Source: Streptomyces sp. CG4
Lineage (GTDB): Bacteria > Actinomycetota > Actinomycetes > Streptomycetales > Streptomycetaceae
Assembly: GCF_041080655.1 (NCBI RefSeq)
Contig: NZ_CP163525.1
Span: 5,394,001 to 5,458,000, forward strand
Direction: 5' to 3'
Length of the DNA stretch: 64,000 nt
Part shown: positions 60,669 to 64,000 of the stretch, piece after piece
Position numbering within the stretch: the first letter of the stretch is position 1
How the letters are laid out: every line of letters begins with the position of its first letter
The notes under the pieces: generated by a model
Told to the model about the DNA's origin: nothing
What the model saw: the letters and a program-made list of their open reading frames with translations, nothing else
The model's database searches: none
Program-made: the position numbers and the translations under genes

Positions 60669-61988
60669 GTGACTCAGACAAGCCCAGCCGCAGCCTCGTC
60701 CGCAGCCCCCGTCCAGGCCGCCCCGCCCGCCCGGCGCCGCCGGGTGCACCGCGCCTGGTTCGTCGCCGCCGTCACCTTCGTCACGATCATCGGCGCGGCC
60801 GCCTTCCGTTCCCTGCCCGGCCTGCTCATCGACCCCCTGCATCAGGAGTTCGGCTGGTCGCGCGGCACGATCGGCGCGGCCGTCTCCATCAACCTCGCGC
60901 TCTACGGCCTGACCGCCCCCTTCGCCGCGGCGCTGATGGACCGCTTCGGCATCCGCCGGGTGGTGGCCGTGGCGCTGCTCGTGATCGCGGCCGGTTCGGG
61001 CCTGACCGTGTGGATGACGGCGGCCTGGCAGCTGTGGCTGTGCTGGGGCCTGCTGGTGGGCCTGGGCTCCGGCTCGATGGCGTTGGCCTTCGCGGCGACG
61101 GTCACCAACCGCTGGTTCACCGAGCGGCGCGGACTGGTCAGCGGCATCCTCACCGCCGCGTCCGCCTCCGGCCAGCTGATCTTTCTGCCGCTGCTGTCCT
61201 GGATGGTCGAGCACCACGGCTGGCGCCCGGCGGCCGTGACCGTGGCGCTGGCCGCCCTGGCCGTGGTCCCCTTCGTCTGGATCCTGCTGCGCGACCACCC
61301 GGCCGACATCGGCCAGAAGCCGTACGGCGCAAGGGAGTTCATACCCAAGCCGCCGCCGGTGACGGGCGCCGCCCGCCGCACGCTGAACGTCCTCTCGACC
61401 GCCGCCCGCACCGGCACCTTCTGGCTGCTCGCCGGCACCTTCGCGATCTGCGGCGCCTCCACCAACGGCCTGATCCAGACCCACTTCGTGCCCGCCGAGC
61501 ACGACCACGGCATGCCCGTCACCACGGCGGCCTCGCTGCTCGCGGTCATCGGCGTGTTCGACGTCGTCGGCACGATCGCCTCCGGCTGGTTCACCGACCG
61601 CTTCGAACCCCGCCGCCTGCTGGCGGTGTACTACGCCCTGCGCGGCCTCTCCCTCCTCTTCCTCCCGATGCTGCTGGGCCCCGCCGTCCACCCCCCGATG
61701 CTCTTCTTCATCGTCTTCTACGGCCTCGACTGGGTGGCCACGGTCCCGCCCACCCTGGCCCTGTGCCGGGAGCAGTTCGGCGAGGACAGCGCCATCGTCT
61801 TCGGCTGGGTGCTCGCCTCCCACCAGGTCGGCGCGGCCCTCGTCGCCTACCTCGGCGGACTCGCCCGCGACGTCTTCGGCTCCTACGACCTCGTCTGGTA
61901 CGCCTCCGGCACGCTGTGCGCGGCGGCGGCGCTGATGTCCCTGGTGATCAGGCGGCGACCGGTGGTTCCCGTGCCGGCGGCGGCCTGA
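60669..61988 (+). CDS. MFS transporter
   Basis: The 439-residue major facilitator has 12 hydrophobic helices. The loop 2-3 motif is DRFGIRRVVAVALLV, and its mirror in the second half is TDRFEPRRLLAVYYAL. The organisation resembles the oxalate/formate antiporter and YbfB-like group. The GTG at 60669 begins after a dispensable upstream stretch and leaves a Pro/Ala-rich cytoplasmic tail. It is divergent from the GlxA-type regulator (71 bases) and probably controlled by it. The substrate is likely an organic acid, an inference. Confidence 0.88.
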   Translation: MTQTSPAAASSAAPVQAAPPARRRRVHRAWFVAAVTFVTIIGAAAFRSLPGLLIDPLHQEFGWSRGTIGAAVSINLALYGLTAPFAAALMDRFGIRRVVAVALLVIAAGSGLTVWMTAAWQLWLCWGLLVGLGSGSMALAFAATVTNRWFTERRGLVSGILTAASASGQLIFLPLLSWMVEHHGWRPAAVTVALAALAVVPFVWILLRDHPADIGQKPYGAREFIPKPPPVTGAARRTLNVLSTAARTGTFWLLAGTFAICGASTNGLIQTHFVPAEHDHGMPVTTAASLLAVIGVFDVVGTIASGWFTDRFEPRRLLAVYYALRGLSLLFLPMLLGPAVHPPMLFFIVFYGLDWVATVPPTLALCREQFGEDSAIVFGWVLASHQVGAALVAYLGGLARDVFGSYDLVWYASGTLCAAAALMSLVIRRRPVVPVPAAA

Positions 61989-62500
61989 AATGGGGAGTGA
62001 AGGGGAGCGAAGGGGCGTGCTGGCGGATCACCCCTGGCCAGAGGGCAGGGGAGATCGCGGCTCTCGTGGTTCGGGGAACAGGTCACCAGGGCCAGGGAGA
62101 GGTAGGAGGGGCGTTCGAGGTAGAAGCCGAGCGATACGTCACCGCCTGATGCCAGCCGCTCGCGGGCGGAGGCGACGAGGGCGGCCAGGCGTCTGCCGTC
62201 GCGCTCGGCCTCGGACGCGAACCGGGGCGCGTACTCGGTCAAACGGTCACTCAGCCATGCCGTCGCCGGTTTCGGTTCCGGCCATGTGCCGCGCACCAGC
62301 GTGCGTGGTTTGACGAGCCAGTACGCCGTTTCCAGCGGCGGCAGATCCGACGTGGGGAACTCCGCGGCCACCTCGCGATGGCGCTGGATCAGTTCCGGTC
62401 TGCTGCCTGCCGGCGGCGGCTCGGGGTGGGGTGGGCGTCGTAGCGCTTCCTGGTCGAAGCGGGCCTTGGGGCCGGTCCACAGGTAGCCGTGGTGGTGCAC
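61883..62500 (-). CDS. Hypothetical protein overlapping the MFS 3' end
   Basis: The 205-residue frame starts MHHHGYLWTGPKARFDQEAL and continues with LETAYWLVKPRTLVRGTWPE, a sequence with normal composition. The last 35 or so residues lie over the convergent MFS gene (61883-61988) and look like non-coding read-through, so the ancestral stop may have been lost near 62030. No domain or function was recognised. Confidence 0.55.
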   Translation of the reverse strand: MHHHGYLWTGPKARFDQEALRRPPHPEPPPAGSRPELIQRHREVAAEFPTSDLPPLETAYWLVKPRTLVRGTWPEPKPATAWLSDRLTEYAPRFASEAERDGRRLAALVASARERLASGGDVSLGFYLERPSYLSLALVTCSPNHESRDLPCPLARGDPPARPFAPLHSPFQAAAGTGTTGRRLITRDISAAAAHSVPEAYQTRS

Positions 62501-62583
62501 GGGTCGGTCGTCCAGTTCGGGGCGTCGGTGTTCGTGAATCCGGCCGGGCCTGGCCAGGACCGGCCGGGGGGTGAGGGGTTGCG

Positions 62584-62817
62584 TCAGACGGGCAGGCCGA
62601 ACCGTGCCGGGTCGATCCCGGCCACGGTCAGTTCCTCCGTGGTGAACCTCAGCGGCTGCGCCTCCGGCTGCTTGCTGTCACCGAGGGCCCAGGCGTCGTC
62701 TCCGATCCGGGCCAGGGTCACGCACGACTCGCCGTCCGGGTGGGTGTTGCCCCCGCAGGCCTTCACGAACGAGGGACCGCTGAGGTCGAGCGCGTACAGA
62801 TCGATTCCGTTCAGCAT
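62584..62817 (-). CDS. DUF397 domain-containing protein
   Basis: The 77-residue protein contains the DUF397 pattern FVKACGGNTHPDGESCVTLA followed by DDAWALGDSKQPEAQPLRF. DUF397 proteins accompany XRE/WhiJ-type regulators in Streptomyces and influence development and antibiotic production. Here an adjacent XRE gene is not seen within the window; it may lie past the right end. The start ATG is preceded by GGAAGGTGCAGTA. Confidence 0.8.
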   Translation of the reverse strand: MLNGIDLYALDLSGPSFVKACGGNTHPDGESCVTLARIGDDAWALGDSKQPEAQPLRFTTEELTVAGIDPARFGLPV

Positions 62818-62915
62818 TACTGCACCTTCCTGCTCGCTGTCGCGGCCATGACTGACCGCCGCCGCCCTTGGCGGGCGGGAGTTCAAGGGAGGGGAGTCGG
62901 GCGCGGGTGCCCGGA

Positions 62916-63128
62916 TCACGGCTTTCCGTGCACGCCCGAGGTGTGGTCCCGGATCTCGGTGGCGTGGCGCGCGGCCTGCGCGACGTCACCGGACTGCTTG
63001 CAAGCGGCCAGCTGCCGCCAGTTGGCGGCACACACGTCACAGCCGGTGGCCGGTACGCAGTCCAACAGCCAGACGTCGTAGCCGCTGGGCAACTGCGTCG
63101 CCGAGCGCTTCTGCTTCGCCTTGGCCAT
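62916..63128 (-). CDS. Small Cys-rich hypothetical protein
   Basis: The 70-residue protein starts MAKAKQKRSATQLPSGYDVW and has four Cys (LLDCVPATGCDVCAANW and LAACKQSG). They could form a metal site or disulfides. A GTG at 63137 (VTAMAKAK) is an alternative start. It forms a pair with the DUF397 gene and is divergent from the DUF6879 gene. Confidence 0.6.
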   Translation of the reverse strand: MAKAKQKRSATQLPSGYDVWLLDCVPATGCDVCAANWRQLAACKQSGDVAQAARHATEIRDHTSGVHGKP

Positions 63129-63206
63129 GGCTGTCACCGTGTCTCCCCGAGTTGGTGTGGCTTCGGGAGATGACCGTAGGAGGGGGGAGAAGCGCAAGGC
63201 CGGGAA

Positions 63207-63223
63207 TATTCTCCATTATTCTC
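63207..63223. promoter_or_regulatory. 10-bp-spaced direct repeat TATTCTC in the divergent promoter
   Basis: TATTCTC occurs at 63207-63213 and again at 63217-63223, one helical turn apart, and the first lies in GAATATTC. This AT-rich block lies between the Cys-rich and DUF6879 genes and is a candidate site for a WhiJ-type regulator. Confidence 0.45.
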
Positions 63224-63311
63224 ACGCGGTAACGCTGGATGCATGGACATTCACTCAGTGGCACCGACAGGCTGTGTCTACCAACATCGTCGAGCCCCAA
63301 GGGGGTCGTAC

Positions 63312-64000
63312 ATGGCGCGCAGGTTGCGGTTCAACGGGACGGGCAGCGACATCGGCGGATGCCCGTCCCTACACGAGGACTTGGACAGCGGGGAGATCAT
63401 CGTGCACGGGCCTCCGCTGACCGGCACAGAAGACGTGGCGCAGCTCCAGCACCTCTCGGATGGAGAGGTTGCCGTGGTGGTCCCACGTGAGCTGCTGGTG
63501 GACTGGGCGCCGAAGGAGAGGGCGCGGCAGGTGCGGACGATCGATCTGGACGAGTTCAGTGATTTGTTCGCCAAGTTCGAGCACACTGCATGGAGGTTGG
63601 AGACCCGTCGTCGGTACGCGAGTGACGAGGCCAGCGACCGCTGGGAGCGGTTCATCGAGACCGGGAGCGTCGTCGAGGACTGGCCGGAGGGCTCGCCGGC
63701 CAAGGGGTTCCGCGACACGATCCGTGCGCAGACCGCACAGGGAAAGCGCGTCGAGCGGGTGCGGATCGTGGACCAACCCGCCACCACCGGGCAGAGCTAC
63801 CTCCTCGACGGCGCCAGGTGGAACATCGCGACCGGTGAGGACATCCGCAACATGTGGCGTGCCGACGCAGATCGGCTCCGCCTCCCCGCCGAGGACTTCT
63901 GGCTGTTCGACAGCCGCCTCATCGCGCTCCTGCGGTTCGATGACGACGACCAACTCACCCACGTGGACCTCATCACGGAACCGGCAGAGGTGGTGCGTTG
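63312..64000 (+). CDS. DUF6879 family protein (truncated by the window end)
   Basis: The open frame runs from ATG 63312, with AGGGGG just upstream, to the end of the window without a stop (229 residues so far). The first part is MARRLRFNGTGSDIGGCPSL, then VDWAPKERARQVRTIDLDEF, followed by the DUF6879 core (FAKFEHTAWRLETRRRYASD; FWLFDSRLIALLRFDDDDQL). DUF6879 genes regularly accompany DUF397 and XRE genes in Streptomyces. The biochemical role is unknown. Confidence 0.8.
   Translation, partial: MARRLRFNGTGSDIGGCPSLHEDLDSGEIIVHGPPLTGTEDVAQLQHLSDGEVAVVVPRELLVDWAPKERARQVRTIDLDEFSDLFAKFEHTAWRLETRRRYASDEASDRWERFIETGSVVEDWPEGSPAKGFRDTIRAQTAQGKRVERVRIVDQPATTGQSYLLDGARWNIATGEDIRNMWRADADRLRLPAEDFWLFDSRLIALLRFDDDDQLTHVDLITEPAEVVR

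Overview
The window looks like a chromosomal segment of a Streptomyces (high-GC actinomycete). G or C fills almost every third codon position, and GTG starts and 4-base GTGA/ATGA gene overlaps are frequent. Two genes match well-known S. coelicolor proteins: the cinnamate:CoA ligase ScCCL and the iron regulator DmdR1. Typical Streptomyces families (DUF397, DUF6879, mycothiol-linked DinB domains, Bergerat-fold anti-sigma kinases) are also present. I found no rRNA, tRNA, CRISPR array, insertion sequence or origin.

Layout. 1-16.9 kb is mostly housekeeping and small regulatory pairs: MarR/MFS, a secreted TIGR03118 protein, GNAT divergent from thpR, an aldo/keto reductase, a cold-shock-like protein, a TetR/DUF2867 divergent pair with two identical-arm operators, Uma2, an SGNH hydrolase, a secreted beta-propeller-like protein, serC, a large FAD/Fe-S oxidoreductase, a phosphoesterase, an ABC-transporter pseudogene and an EamA exporter. 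17.0-27.1 kb is one tightly coupled operon: TIGR03084 protein, AtuA-like protein, acyl-CoA carboxylase beta and biotin subunits, acyl-CoA dehydrogenase, cinnamate:CoA-ligase-like enzyme, enoyl-CoA hydratase and a terminal TetR gene. Its content parallels the Pseudomonas atu/liu pathways for acyclic terpenoid or branched-chain acid breakdown. 27.4-28.6 kb carries a short Cys-containing leader peptide that overlaps an intrinsic terminator, upstream of an isopenicillin-N-synthase-like oxygenase.

28.7-46 kb holds a second citrate synthase, pdxH, a PAS/GAF sensor, a SIS protein, dmdR1, an alpha/beta hydrolase with a TTA codon and no nucleophilic serine, an ABC exporter, a primase/polymerase-like protein, a TPR regulator, a Pro-rich membrane protein, a LivJ-type lipoprotein, purU and a calcium-binding EF-hand protein. 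46-48.8 kb is a stress-signalling group: a STAS anti-anti-sigma factor, an ECF-like sigma factor and a translationally coupled zinc-finger anti-sigma protein fused to a maleylpyruvate-isomerase-like domain.

49.0-60.6 kb is a catabolic region: an acyl-CoA synthetase, amidohydrolase, three acyl-CoA dehydrogenases, a cyclase/formamidase-like enzyme, an SDR and a Zn-alcohol dehydrogenase, with an unrelated Bergerat kinase inside and a GlxA-type AraC regulator at its end. Two divergent promoters in it share the palindrome CTGACG-N3-CGTCAG, which suggests one regulon. 60.7-64 kb has an MFS transporter, small hypothetical genes and, at the right edge, a DUF397 protein, a small Cys-rich protein and a truncated DUF6879 gene.
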